Assembly (NCBI GenBank): GCA_947502645.1
Contig: CANNAD010000001.1
Coordinates: forward strand, 1 to 64,000
Reading direction: 5' to 3'
DNA from: an uncultured Micrococcaceae bacterium
GTDB lineage: Bacteria; Actinomycetota; Actinomycetes; Actinomycetales; Micrococcaceae
Length of the DNA stretch: 64,000 nucleotides
Shown here: positions 30,721 to 40,858 of the stretch, one piece after another
How positions within the stretch are numbered: position 1 is the first letter of the stretch
Layout: each line of letters begins with the position of its first letter
Made by a program: the position numbers and the translations under genes
The notes under the pieces: model-generated
What the model saw: only the letters and a program-made list of their open reading frames with translations
Database searches by the model: none
What the model was told of the DNA's origin: nothing

Positions 30721-33459
30721 CTACTTCCGCCGCTTTTTGGCCTTGTCTTTGGACGATTTAGCGTTGCTTGCCTTTTCTGCCTCTCGAGCCTGGCTGCGGG
30801 AGCGTTCCACCCTCGTATCGACCCCTCCCTGGGAATTGGGAGCACTGAACTGCAGGCTAGCTGGCTTTTCAGGAGCATCGAGGCCAGCGGCCTTGAGACT
30901 TTCGCTCTGTAGAGCACTCCGCCCATCAGTGACCCCAGGGAGGCCAGATGGCGCCGGCGCGGACGTCTCTACCTGAAGGTTGAAGAGATATCCAATGCTT
31001 TCCTCACGGATTGCCTCCATCATCGCCTGGAACATGATGTAGCCCTCGCGTTGGTACTCGACGAGCGGATCGCGCTGGGCCATCGCCCTCAGACCGATAC
31101 CTTCCTTGAGGTAATCCATCTCGTACAGGTGTTCCTGCCACTTCCGCCCGATGACCGAAAGCACCACGCGGCGTTCAAGTTCACGCATATTGTCGAAGCC
31201 AACGGCATCTTCCCGTTCCTGGTACGCAAATTTGGCGTCCGACAGGATCTCGCGATGCAAGAACTCGGGAGTGACCTCGGAGCGCCCGCCAGCTTCCTCG
31301 AAGATTTCCGTAGGCGTCAACGCGATCGGGTATAGCGTCTTCAGATTCGTCCAGAGAGCGTCGTAGTCCCAGTCTTCGCTGCTCCCTTCGACCGTTGCTT
31401 CCTTGACCATCGCGGTAACGACGTCCTCCAAGAAGAACCCAACCTTCTCGTGGAGATCGTCACCTTCCAGGATCCGACGTCGGTCCCCATAGATGGCCTC
31501 GCGCTGACGGTTGAGCACGTCGTCGTACTTGAGTACGTTCTTTCGCTGTTCAGCGTTACGGCCCTCAACCTGCCCCTGAGCATTTTCGATGGCCTTGGAA
31601 ACGATCTTGGACTCCAGCGCGACGTCGTCGGGCATATTGGAGCTGTTCATGATTCGCTCCGCTGCTCCAGAATTGAACAAGCGCATGAGGTCATCGGTCA
31701 GCGACAGATAGAAACGCGATTCGCCCGGGTCACCCTGACGGCCGGAGCGCCCACGAAGCTGATTGTCGATCCGGCGGGATTCGTGCCGTTCGGTTCCCAG
31801 GACATACAGTCCGCCCAGATCGCGGACTTCCTGCTGCTCTGATTCCACTGCTACCTGCGCGGCGGCGAGGGCATCGGGCCAGGCTGCCTCGTACTCTTCC
31901 GGATTCTCGGCTGGGTCAAGGCCCCGCTTCTCCAAGTCGGCAACGGCGTTGAATTCGGCGTTACCGCCCAGCATGATGTCCGTACCTCGGCCGGCCATAT
32001 TAGTTGCTACCGTGACAGCATTCTTTCGCCCGGCCTGAGCGACGATCGCGGCTTCACGAGCGTGGTTTTTGGCGTTGAGCACCTCATGCCGCACCCCAGC
32101 CTTCGCCAACTGCTTGGACAGGTATTCGCTCTTCTCGACGCTCGTGGTACCAACCAGTACGGGCTGGCCCTTTTCATGTTGCTGAACGATGTCTTTCACC
32201 ACTGCATCGAACTTGGCGATCTCATTTTTGTAGATGAGGTCAGAGCGATCGACTCTCGCCATCGGCCGGTTTGTCGGTATGGCTACCACGCCAAGGGAGT
32301 ACGTTCCCATGAACTCTGCGGCTTCTGTCTCTGCCGTTCCCGTCATGCCCGAAAGCTTTTCGTACAGGCGGAAGTAGTTCTGCAAAGTGACGGTCGCGAG
32401 AGTCTGGTTTTCGGCCTTGATCTCGACGCCTTCCTTTGCCTCGATTGCCTGATGCATCCCTTCGCTGTACCGGCGTCCGGCAAGGATACGGCCCGTGTGC
32501 TCATCGACGATCATGACCTCGCCGTTCATGACGACGTAGTCCTTGTCCGGCTGGAACAGTTCCTTCGCTTTGATCGCGTTGTTCAGGAATCCGATCAACG
32601 GCGTATTGGCGGACTCGTACAGGTTGTGGATGCCAAGATAGTCCTCGACCTTCTCAATGCCGGATTCAAGCACGCCAACGGTGCGCTTCTTTTCATCGAC
32701 TTCATAGTCGACCTCAGCCTTGAGTCGCTGGACGACCTTGGAAAATTCTGTGTACCACCGATTCACATCACCCGTAGCCTGACCAGAAATAATCAGTGGC
32801 GTCCGAGCCTCGTCGATAAGGATGGAGTCGACCTCATCGACGATAGCGAAATTGTGTCCCCGCTGGACAAGTTCGGACTTGCTCCACGCCATGTTGTCGC
32901 GGAGGTAGTCGAAACCGAACTCGTTGTTCGTCCCATAGGTGATGTCCGCGTTGTACTGCTCACGACGAACGGAGGGATCCTGATTGGCGAGGATGCAGCC
33001 CGTCTCCATACCCAGGAATCGGAACACTCGTCCCATCAGATCGGACTGGTACTGGGCCAGGTAGTCGTTGACGGTGATGACATGTACGCCCTTGCCCGAC
33101 AGGGCATTCAGGTATGCCGGCGCCGTGGCGACCAGAGTTTTACCTTCACCGGTCTTCATCTCAGCAATATTTCCAAGGTGCAGCGCAGCTCCACCCATCA
33201 GCTGGACGTCGAAGTGACGCAAACCAAGCGTGCGGCCAGCTGCTTCACGGACAGCGGCGAAAGCTTCCGGCAGGAGGGAATCGAGGCTTTCGCCGTCTTC
33301 GTGGCGCGCCCTCAGCCTGTCTGTCTCAGCTCGGACTTCCGCATCTGTAAACTCCCGGAATTCGTCCGAGAGTGCGTTGATGGCGTCCGCGTAGTTCCGT
33401 AGCCGTTTCAGCGTCTTTTTATCGCCTGTACGAAGAACTCGTTCGAGAAGTGATGGCAC
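30721..33459 (-). CDS. secA: Preprotein translocase ATPase SecA
   Basis: 912 aa; [48 protein letters not shown]. Confidence 0.98.
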   Translation of the reverse strand: MPSLLERVLRTGDKKTLKRLRNYADAINALSDEFREFTDAEVRAETDRLRARHEDGESLDSLLPEAFAAVREAAGRTLGLRHFDVQLMGGAALHLGNIAEMKTGEGKTLVATAPAYLNALSGKGVHVITVNDYLAQYQSDLMGRVFRFLGMETGCILANQDPSVRREQYNADITYGTNNEFGFDYLRDNMAWSKSELVQRGHNFAIVDEVDSILIDEARTPLIISGQATGDVNRWYTEFSKVVQRLKAEVDYEVDEKKRTVGVLESGIEKVEDYLGIHNLYESANTPLIGFLNNAIKAKELFQPDKDYVVMNGEVMIVDEHTGRILAGRRYSEGMHQAIEAKEGVEIKAENQTLATVTLQNYFRLYEKLSGMTGTAETEAAEFMGTYSLGVVAIPTNRPMARVDRSDLIYKNEIAKFDAVVKDIVQQHEKGQPVLVGTTSVEKSEYLSKQLAKAGVRHEVLNAKNHAREAAIVAQAGRKNAVTVATNMAGRGTDIMLGGNAEFNAVADLEKRGLDPAENPEEYEAAWPDALAAAQVAVESEQQEVRDLGGLYVLGTERHESRRIDNQLRGRSGRQGDPGESRFYLSLTDDLMRLFNSGAAERIMNSSNMPDDVALESKIVSKAIENAQGQVEGRNAEQRKNVLKYDDVLNRQREAIYGDRRRILEGDDLHEKVGFFLEDVVTAMVKEATVEGSSEDWDYDALWTNLKTLYPIALTPTEIFEEAGGRSEVTPEFLHREILSDAKFAYQEREDAVGFDNMRELERRVVLSVIGRKWQEHLYEMDYLKEGIGLRAMAQRDPLVEYQREGYIMFQAMMEAIREESIGYLFNLQVETSAPAPSGLPGVTDGRSALQSESLKAAGLDAPEKPASLQFSAPNSQGGVDTRVERSRSQAREAEKASNAKSSKDKAKKRRK

Positions 33460-33527
33460 GGGTCATTGCTCCAAATCTGATGCCGCCGGATTCTGGCATG
33501 TTTAGTCTACGTGAGAGACGTCTCAGG

Positions 33528-34766
33528 TCACGTCTTAGTTCCTTCGGCGCTCTCTTCGCCGGAGATGAGCCTGGTCTTCAGTGCGTCCGCGAGTTCTCCG
33601 TCCGATTCAACGATCACTCCCCCAAGGCCCAACCACTCAGCCATCAGCTGCAGTTCCGTTGACAGCTCCGCCGGAGTTTCGACCGGCGCATGGGTCTCCG
33701 CGAAAGCGGACCGGACGATCAGCACCGACCGCTCCCTGTCTGCCTTGAGGTCCACTCTGGCCACGATCTCTTCCCCCAGCAGAAACGGGAGGACGTAATA
33801 TCCGTACTGCCGCCGCTCGGCCGGTGTGTAGATTTCCAGCCGGTAGTGAAATCCGAAGAGAGCTTCCAGCCGCGTACGCTCGAAGATCAGCGAGTCGAAC
33901 GGACTCAGGAGCGCCCGGCCCTGCGCTTTGCGAGGTATTTGCGCTTCGCAATGGCGGTACACACGCTTGTTCCATCCCAGCACGTTGACCGGTTCAAGCA
34001 CCCCCTCCTCAACGAGGCGTGCGACCGCCTCCCCTGACTCTCTGACAGGTGTACGGAAATAGTCGGCAAAACATTTGACCGTGCCGATGCCGTGAGCCCG
34101 GGCAGCCACGCTGATGAGGCGCGTCAGCGCCGCGTCCGGATCAGGGCGTGAGCCGACGTCGGGCGGTGCTGGTGCCACTTTTTCCATCAAGGTATACCGA
34201 CGCTCAAACTGCTTCGTGCGTGAGGCAGCGGAAACCACTCCCTCGGCAAAGAGCTGCTCCAGTATCCGTTTGACCGCGCTCCAGTTCCACCCCCATTCAC
34301 TGCGGTCAGGACGCGCTCCGTAGCCGATCCGGTCAGCCACCTCGCGCGCCGTCAGTGGTCTGGAAACAGCGAGGCAGTCAAGAACGAGTGCCGAAAGCTC
34401 CGCACGCTCGTCCTCCTGCATTCCTTGCGCACCCATCCAGGTACGACGCTGCCAGACACGCAGTTCCGGCAAGAGTGAGGGAAGAACAAAGCTGGCTTCG
34501 TGCGCCCAGTACTCCACGAATCTGCGCGGAGCTTTCCCGGAAAGTCTGTCGACGATCTGCCGGTCGTAGAGTCCAAGACGGGAGAACAAGGGCAGGTAAT
34601 GACTTCGGGTCAGAACGTTGACCGAGTCGATCTGCAGCAACTGGATCTGATCGAGAACGCGGCCCACCTGCCGCGCATTCGCGGGGCGGGTGGGCCGCTT
34701 GTCAGCCAGACCCTGAGCCTTCAAGGCAATCCGGCGTGCTTGGGAAAGGCTCAGGGTGGCGGTCAC
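33528..34766 (-). CDS. Winged-helix protein, YcaQ-type DNA glycosylase family
   Basis: LSQARRIALKAQGLADKRP...IQLLQIDSVNVLTRSHYLPLFSRLG. Confidence 0.87.
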   Translation of the reverse strand: MTATLSLSQARRIALKAQGLADKRPTRPANARQVGRVLDQIQLLQIDSVNVLTRSHYLPLFSRLGLYDRQIVDRLSGKAPRRFVEYWAHEASFVLPSLLPELRVWQRRTWMGAQGMQEDERAELSALVLDCLAVSRPLTAREVADRIGYGARPDRSEWGWNWSAVKRILEQLFAEGVVSAASRTKQFERRYTLMEKVAPAPPDVGSRPDPDAALTRLISVAARAHGIGTVKCFADYFRTPVRESGEAVARLVEEGVLEPVNVLGWNKRVYRHCEAQIPRKAQGRALLSPFDSLIFERTRLEALFGFHYRLEIYTPAERRQYGYYVLPFLLGEEIVARVDLKADRERSVLIVRSAFAETHAPVETPAELSTELQLMAEWLGLGGVIVESDGELADALKTRLISGEESAEGTKT

Positions 34767-34775
34767 TCGACGGGT

Positions 34776-35474
34776 CTACAGCGAGACGGCGGGTTCGTCT
34801 GACCGATAGGCGCGAAGTTCCTCGTGAGGGTCCTCGCCACCTTCGACGCACCGTGAGTCCAGCGTGATGACACCGTATGTCCATCCGCTTCTGCGGTAGA
34901 CAGCAGACGGGGCGCCGGTGCTGGAATCCACGAACAGATAGAAGGCGTGGCCCACCAGTTCCATGTTGTCCACTGCGTCATCAAGGCTCATCGGCGTTCC
35001 GGGGAAAACCTTTCGGCGGATCAGCACCGGTGAGTCGCCGGCGGGAACGTCATTCTCAATGGCGTACCCGTCCTCGGGTGCCTGACCGGCGGGGTTGTCC
35101 AGTTCCGCAGGCAGTGCATCGTCAGACTGGACGCCGCCCTGACGGACAGACACCGGTGTCTGTCTGCCGTGATGCACCTTCCTGCGGTCTCGTGCGCGCC
35201 TGAGACGTTCGAGCAACTTCGTGTAGGCAAGGTCGAAGGCCGCGAACTTGTCGGCGGCGGAGGCCTCGGCGCGGATCACCGGACCGCGTCCGAGAACTGT
35301 GAGTTCGACCGTCAGTGCAGAATCGCTCTGACGGGCGTTGGGCTGTTTGGTGACCTTTGCATCAACTCGTTGCACCTTGTCTCCGAGCTGCTCAATCTTG
35401 CCCACTTTCTCGGCTGTATACTCCCGGAAACGCTCTGAAACGGCAAGGTTGCGTCCATTGATCATAAATTCCAT
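34776..35474 (-). CDS. hpf: Ribosome hibernation promoting factor (long form)
   Basis: MEFMINGRNLAVSERFREYTAEKVGKIEQLGDKVQRVDAKVTK; C-terminal VIRRKVFPGTPMSLDDAVDNMELVGHAFYLFVDSSTG. Confidence 0.95.
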   Translation of the reverse strand: MEFMINGRNLAVSERFREYTAEKVGKIEQLGDKVQRVDAKVTKQPNARQSDSALTVELTVLGRGPVIRAEASAADKFAAFDLAYTKLLERLRRARDRRKVHHGRQTPVSVRQGGVQSDDALPAELDNPAGQAPEDGYAIENDVPAGDSPVLIRRKVFPGTPMSLDDAVDNMELVGHAFYLFVDSSTGAPSAVYRRSGWTYGVITLDSRCVEGGEDPHEELRAYRSDEPAVSL

Positions 35475-35504
35475 GGTGCCCTCCAATATCACTTAGGTGA
35501 CACA

Positions 35505-35539
35505 ACAGCGACTGAAAAATATCTCCTTTCAGTCGCTGT
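35505..35539 (-). promoter_or_regulatory. 13-bp perfect stem-loop in the hpf 5' region
   Basis: + strand ACAGCGACTGAAA-AATATCTCC-TTTCAGTCGCTGT; ends 30 nt upstream of the hpf start. Confidence 0.75.
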
Positions 35540-35597
35540 CGACGGGTAGCTGTCTTCGGTGATGTACCCATACTCCAAGGTAGTCCACGGGTCCTCT

Positions 35598-36479
35598 TTA
35601 TTCACCCCCTGTGCGCTGGGAATTTGCTTTGTTCTGTTCTGATCCTCCGGTTCCGGTGGCGGCAGCGATGACGACGGCGCCCGCAACCAGGCCCCCGGAG
35701 TCCCGCAGCGCGCGGGTTACCTCGGCGATGGTCGAGCCTGTGGTGAGAACGTCGTCGACCACCACATACACGTGTCCGGCTATGCCCGCCCGGCAGGACG
35801 CTTTGAGCCGCATTGTTCCCCCGACGTTGGTGGCTCGTTTTCGTCTGCCGAGTCCCTTCTGATGACCGGAGGCGAGTATCGGGGGAAGGATCTGCCTCAG
35901 GGCTGATCGTGTCGTGTACGTCAGCGGTGAGGAGACTACGGTGCCGGCGGGAAGCAGCCGCCGCTTGTCGATGTGTTGCAGGAGCAGACTCACCGGGTCA
36001 TATCCCCTACGTCGGTACGAGCTGGATCTCGACGGCACGGAGATGAGGTGAATTAGCGCGTGGCGGTCACTCAGGTCGTGCACTCCGTGATGAAGCGCCC
36101 CTGCAAGTGCGGCCAGCAACTGCGGTTTGAGGTCCGTGTGACCTTTGTTCTTGTAGGACAGCAGGACCTGAGCGACGACGTCGCTGTAGACGCCCGCAGA
36201 GACTACAGGCAGGGGCTCAAAACTGCCTGCGTCTGCCATTCTGTGTGACCATTCACTTTCTGGAAGGGAGGTCGCTTCGGCTTCCGCACGGAATGGACGC
36301 ACCGTTCCGCGTCGGAAATCCCTGCTGCAGCGATCGCACAAGGATGCATCCACGGTTCCGCAGACCACGCATTCTGTGGGAAATACCAGCAGCCCGAAAC
36401 CGCAGATCGCGTCGATAGTTCGCTTGACGGGCTGTGTCTGTGCCCATTGATCCAGAAGTCCTGCCCAGAAAGAGTTCAC
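35598..36479 (-). CDS. ComF-family phosphoribosyltransferase-like protein
   Basis: CGFGLLVFPTECVVCGTVDASLCDRC; VYVVVDDVLTTGSTIAEVTRALRDSGG. Confidence 0.9.
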   Translation of the reverse strand: MNSFWAGLLDQWAQTQPVKRTIDAICGFGLLVFPTECVVCGTVDASLCDRCSRDFRRGTVRPFRAEAEATSLPESEWSHRMADAGSFEPLPVVSAGVYSDVVAQVLLSYKNKGHTDLKPQLLAALAGALHHGVHDLSDRHALIHLISVPSRSSSYRRRGYDPVSLLLQHIDKRRLLPAGTVVSSPLTYTTRSALRQILPPILASGHQKGLGRRKRATNVGGTMRLKASCRAGIAGHVYVVVDDVLTTGSTIAEVTRALRDSGGLVAGAVVIAAATGTGGSEQNKANSQRTGGE

Positions 36480-36530
36480 CTATCCACCATGGGCTCTCCG
36501 GGCGTTCAGTGCCCCGTTCGAACGCCCATG

Positions 36531-36539
36531 TGTGGATAA
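36531..36539 (-). promoter_or_regulatory. Perfect DnaA box (TTATCCACA)
   Basis: tgtggataa on the + strand in the lpqB-comF gap. Confidence 0.5.
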
Positions 36540-36546
36540 ACCGGGG

Positions 36547-38274
36547 TCAACCGGGGAAGGCTGGATCCCTCACTCCAGCCGTGCCTTCCACCCAGCTGTT
36601 TCCAACACGGCTGTAAATGGCGGTGGTCGTTTCTGCGAATATGTCCTGATCTCCTGTCCCTGCACTGATGCCGGTCATCCCCGACAGCGGCGCCGTTGAC
36701 TGCGATGGAGCTCCCAGACTGATGATCTCCGCACTGACGGGCTCCTCGGCGTCGGCCTGCATCACGACGATAGTTGTTTCGTCGACCCATGCGGCAGAGT
36801 CCGCTGGTCCGCTGGCCTTGATTTCGTAGGGAGCCGCGAGTTCTCGCGGTATGCCGTCGGCTGTGCGCGTAATACCGCTGAGGAGAACCTGGCTCTTGCC
36901 TGCCTGCTCAGCGACGATCAGGGCGCGGGCCCCATCACGTGATATCCGCAGTTCCTTGACCTCGCGGTCCCCCAGCCACTCAGCTGTCAGCTTGACGGCG
37001 TTGCCACGTTTCCCGCCCGGCGGAAGGGCATGGATTCCCCATTGGGCTTCTGGACCGCCGTCGCTGGCGTACCACAACCACCCCATGGGGTCGAAACTTG
37101 GCGCAGTCATCGAGCGGCCCTGACTGACTACGCGCACATTTTCACCTGGAGCCGTCATCAGGAGCTTGTTTCTGTCTCCATTGAGGAAGGCGATTGGTTT
37201 CATCTCGTAGGAAATAGCCGGGTCCCGTGGATTCCACGAACTGATGGAGGGGATGCCAGGAATCGCCACAGGTTGCGCGCCACGATAGTAGGTCAGCTCC
37301 TTGTCGAGCAGGGCAATCTGGGTTATCCCCACGGAAGGGCTCTTCACCACTGGCTCGGGCACGTCGGTGGGCTCAATGACTACCGGGGACTGGCCCGTAG
37401 TCATCTCCACCGAATACACGGTGTTCAGCGACGAGAGGTTCTGTTCGAGCTGACGCTTCATCTGCACCAGTCGTTCATCGGTGGCGTCCTGCAGAATGTC
37501 AGCAGAGAGATCCACGGTCGCCTCGCCCGAGGAGATGGGTACAGAGTTGCTCGGCAGAGTCGTTCCGTCGGGGAATGCACTCACCACGGCACCTTCCAGA
37601 TACGGAGCGGGTCCGGCGAGCATGGTTTTGATGATCTCCGCCGTCACTCCCTGACGCCGGACGAACCACCGCACATCCGGCACCCAATAGCGGTAGGTGC
37701 TGTTGTAGAAGTACAGGCTGTGCGAGCGGAAGAGTGTCGCAACGCTACCTTCCGGCACCAGGATGCCATCCGGAACCTCCTCGATGCGCCACTGGCCCTC
37801 TTTGTTCTTGACCAGTTGCGCGTCAATACTCTCGGTGGTTCCGGCGGCAGTATCACTGCGGATACCCATCGCGTTGATCGACCCCACTACCTCAACCTGG
37901 ATCTGAACGGTCTCGTTCTTGGGCGTCTGGACGGTCTTGGGCTCGGCACGGTAAATCAGAACCCGTTCCTCTGGCTTCCACCGGGCTGCGAGCTTGGGCG
38001 CAAGATATTCACGCGCTACCTGATAATCCTCCTGGAAGCCGCGGCCGGCTGCGATGAAGCCGTTGACAATCTCTACCGGGGTAGCATCCTCCGATGGTCC
38101 CTGAGGGCTGTATGGCACGGGAACATCGAGTGTTCCATCCTGTGGTTCAGCCGTAATGGTCCCTACCGGCCCCACTGTCGGAATTGCGGAGCACCCTGTC
38201 ATGGCCAGCACGAATGCAACGCAAAGGGCGATGAACCACTTTTTTCCGGACCGCGAATCAGCGAACATTTTCAT
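36547..38274 (-). CDS. lpqB: Lipoprotein LpqB
   Basis: Lipobox LAMTGCSA; GerMN-like region; directly downstream of mtrB. Confidence 0.95.
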   Translation of the reverse strand: MKMFADSRSGKKWFIALCVAFVLAMTGCSAIPTVGPVGTITAEPQDGTLDVPVPYSPQGPSEDATPVEIVNGFIAAGRGFQEDYQVAREYLAPKLAARWKPEERVLIYRAEPKTVQTPKNETVQIQVEVVGSINAMGIRSDTAAGTTESIDAQLVKNKEGQWRIEEVPDGILVPEGSVATLFRSHSLYFYNSTYRYWVPDVRWFVRRQGVTAEIIKTMLAGPAPYLEGAVVSAFPDGTTLPSNSVPISSGEATVDLSADILQDATDERLVQMKRQLEQNLSSLNTVYSVEMTTGQSPVVIEPTDVPEPVVKSPSVGITQIALLDKELTYYRGAQPVAIPGIPSISSWNPRDPAISYEMKPIAFLNGDRNKLLMTAPGENVRVVSQGRSMTAPSFDPMGWLWYASDGGPEAQWGIHALPPGGKRGNAVKLTAEWLGDREVKELRISRDGARALIVAEQAGKSQVLLSGITRTADGIPRELAAPYEIKASGPADSAAWVDETTIVVMQADAEEPVSAEIISLGAPSQSTAPLSGMTGISAGTGDQDIFAETTTAIYSRVGNSWVEGTAGVRDPAFPG

Positions 38275-39949
38275 CCTCCCCGCCGGTCGATGGTGCTATT
38301 GCCGCGCCGTCCGGCGGGAGTGGAACCGGTGACTTCGTCAGAGTTGTCCCCTGTTTCTTGGGAAAGGTCAGACGGAAGCATGATCCCTCGCCCGGACTAC
38401 CCCAGGCCTGGAGCCATCCCCCATGCAACCGCGCATCTTCGGTTGCGATGGAGAGACCAAGACCGCTACCGCCCGTTGTCCGTGCACGGGCTGGGTCGGC
38501 ACGCCAGAAGCGATCGAAGACCCGTGATGCCTCCAGCGTCGTCATCCCGATCCCATAGTCTCGAACAGCCACTGCGACGGCGTCCTCGTCCGAGGCGATG
38601 ATGATATCCACCGGGTTCCCCTCAGAATGTTCAAGGGCGTTGAGAATGAGATTCCGCACGATCCGATCGATCCGTCGTGAATCCATCTCGGCCATGCATT
38701 TGTCTGTGCTCGAGACGACCCGAAGGTCCGCACCGATGTTGTCTGCCAGGGGTTGCGCCCCGTCAATGGCGTTCTGAACAACGCTGCACAGGTCTACAGT
38801 TTCTGCCTCAAGGACGGCAGCACCAGCGTCAAAGCGCGAAATCTCCAGCAAGTCCGCCAACAGGGCCTGGAATCGCTCCACCTGATTGTAGAGAAGCTCA
38901 GCTGACCGCCGATTGACCGGGTCAAAGTCACGACGGGCATCGTGCAGCACTTCGGCTGCCATGCGCACGGTAGTCAACGGGGTCCGGAGTTCATGAGAGA
39001 CGTCGGAGACAAACCTTTGCTGCATCTGGGACAGCTGTGCCAGCTGCGTGATCTGCTCCTGAAGGCTCGCCGCCATATGATTGAACGAAGCTCCCAGCCT
39101 GGCTACTTCGTCTTCGCCCTTGACGTCCATCCGTTCCTCCAGATGGCCGGCCGCAAGCTTTTCGGAAACGTTGGCTGCATGACTGACCGGGCCCACGACG
39201 GCGCGGGTGACAAACCAGGCGATCGTTCCGATGACGGCCAGCAGGACGGCTCCCCCGACCCACAACACCCCGTGAATCTCGTTGAGGGTATCCTGCATCG
39301 ACCCGAGGTCGTAGACCAGATACAAGGCATATTCGGTCCGTTCCGGGGGCAGCGTGACTTTCGTGCCGAAGGCAAGTGCGGGGATGTCCCGATTCCCGTT
39401 CGGCAGGGACATGGGCGACCAATAGTGGTTATCACCCGCGCGGACAGCTTCGGTCAGTCGGTCCGGGATCTGGCTGCTCATCAACGAGATGCCGTTGGGG
39501 GCCAATCCGGTGTCGCTCGAATACGGCGACATGTAGTAGTTCTTGTTCTCCGCACCTGGAATCGGCGTCAACAGATACTGGCGGGGCGCCTCGGCTCCCG
39601 TACTCTCGAGGATCCGGAGCGTGTCCTGAACCAGCCGCACTGTGGACTCGCTGTCATTAGCGGCAGTGCTGTTGAAAATATCCCTGACGTCAGAAAGACC
39701 TTCACTGGACTCAGCACTCAGCGTCCGCAACCGTTCCTGGTAGAGTGCGCCAGCAATCTGACTCGAGAGAAACGCGCCAACACCGATGAACGCCATCGCG
39801 GCCAGAGTGATGGTAGCGACGACGGTACGGAACTGCAGTGATCGTCGCCATCGGTGGACCGTCTGTCCCCGTAGGTGTCGAAAACTGTCACGGAGTCGTG
39901 GCCGGCTGCGCTCCGCTGCTGCCGCCGGCTTCGGCACAGCGGTAGACAT
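38258..39949 (-). CDS. mtrB: Sensor histidine kinase MtrB
   Basis: HAMP; FVSDVSHELRTPLTTVRMAAEVL; mtrA-mtrB-lpqB order. Confidence 0.96.
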   Translation of the reverse strand: MSTAVPKPAAAAERSRPRLRDSFRHLRGQTVHRWRRSLQFRTVVATITLAAMAFIGVGAFLSSQIAGALYQERLRTLSAESSEGLSDVRDIFNSTAANDSESTVRLVQDTLRILESTGAEAPRQYLLTPIPGAENKNYYMSPYSSDTGLAPNGISLMSSQIPDRLTEAVRAGDNHYWSPMSLPNGNRDIPALAFGTKVTLPPERTEYALYLVYDLGSMQDTLNEIHGVLWVGGAVLLAVIGTIAWFVTRAVVGPVSHAANVSEKLAAGHLEERMDVKGEDEVARLGASFNHMAASLQEQITQLAQLSQMQQRFVSDVSHELRTPLTTVRMAAEVLHDARRDFDPVNRRSAELLYNQVERFQALLADLLEISRFDAGAAVLEAETVDLCSVVQNAIDGAQPLADNIGADLRVVSSTDKCMAEMDSRRIDRIVRNLILNALEHSEGNPVDIIIASDEDAVAVAVRDYGIGMTTLEASRVFDRFWRADPARARTTGGSGLGLSIATEDARLHGGWLQAWGSPGEGSCFRLTFPKKQGTTLTKSPVPLPPDGAAIAPSTGGEDENVR

Positions 39950-39951
39950 TC

Positions 39952-40629
39952 CTATCCCTGACCCGCTTTATAGCCGACTCCGCGCACTGTCAACACAATT
40001 TCCGGAGCTTCCGGATCCCGCTCGATTTTTGAGCGCAAACGCTGCACATGAACGTTCACAAGCCTCGTGTCAGCCGCATGGCGGTATCCCCATACCTGCT
40101 CAAGGAGAAGCTCACGTGTGAAGACCTGCCACGGTTTCCGGGCCAACGCCACGAGCAGGTCAAATTCCAGAGGTGTCAGCGATACCCTTTTACCCCCTCG
40201 GGTAACCGAGTGCCCGGCGACGTCAATGGTTACGTCGGCGATGCTCAGCGTCTCAGGAGCCTTCTGATCTCCTGGCCGAAGCCGGGCGCGGACCCGTGCG
40301 ACCAGTTCCGCCGGCTTGAACGGCTTGGGCACGTAGTCGTCCGCTCCGGATTCCAGGCCGCGAACGACGTCGGAGGTATCTGACTTGGCTGTCAGCATGA
40401 CAATGGGGACGTCTGATTCAGCCCGGATCAAGCGGCAGACCTCAATACCGTCCATGCCCGGCAACATCAAATCCAGCAGCACGAGTTCAGGCTTCGAGTT
40501 GCGGAACACCTCAAGCGCGCTGGAACCGTCTGCACAGAACACCGGGTCGAACCCGTCATTGCGCAGAACGATACCTATCATTTCGGACAGGGCTTCATCG
40601 TCGTCGACGACCAGAATACGTGCCTTCAT
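39952..40629 (-). CDS. mtrA: Response regulator MtrA
   Basis: MKARILVVDDDEALSEMIGIVLRNDGFDPVFCADG; OmpR-type wHTH; start at 40629 chosen. Confidence 0.96.
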   Translation of the reverse strand: MKARILVVDDDEALSEMIGIVLRNDGFDPVFCADGSSALEVFRNSKPELVLLDLMLPGMDGIEVCRLIRAESDVPIVMLTAKSDTSDVVRGLESGADDYVPKPFKPAELVARVRARLRPGDQKAPETLSIADVTIDVAGHSVTRGGKRVSLTPLEFDLLVALARKPWQVFTRELLLEQVWGYRHAADTRLVNVHVQRLRSKIERDPEAPEIVLTVRGVGYKAGQG

Positions 40630-40858
40630 ATCTCCATAGTCTCTTGTAACGTCCCCAGGGAACTGCGTCTGCCGGGCCTGTGAACTGACGTGACCTTCCA
40701 TGAAGTCTGCCACACGCATGCCACCCATGCATGGGGTGCAACGCCCGGAGACTTCTCCGGGTTCCGCCCAACGGCCCGGTCGATTCCCGAATACGCGCGC
40801 GGGAAACTATAGTCGAAGCACCACTTCCACCCGTTCAGCCGGCGATTCCAGGGGGATC

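Noticed and set aside
32062-33402. 446-aa ORF on + strand
   Set aside because: Lies entirely antisense to secA, whose protein is fully conserved; typical GC-rich shadow ORF.
33515-33524. GAGACGTCTC palindrome upstream of secA
   Set aside because: Only 10 bp with no flanking symmetry or spacing evidence; likely chance.
37030-38601. 523-aa ORF on + strand
   Set aside because: Antisense to lpqB and mtrB; His/Arg-rich composition typical of shadow frames.
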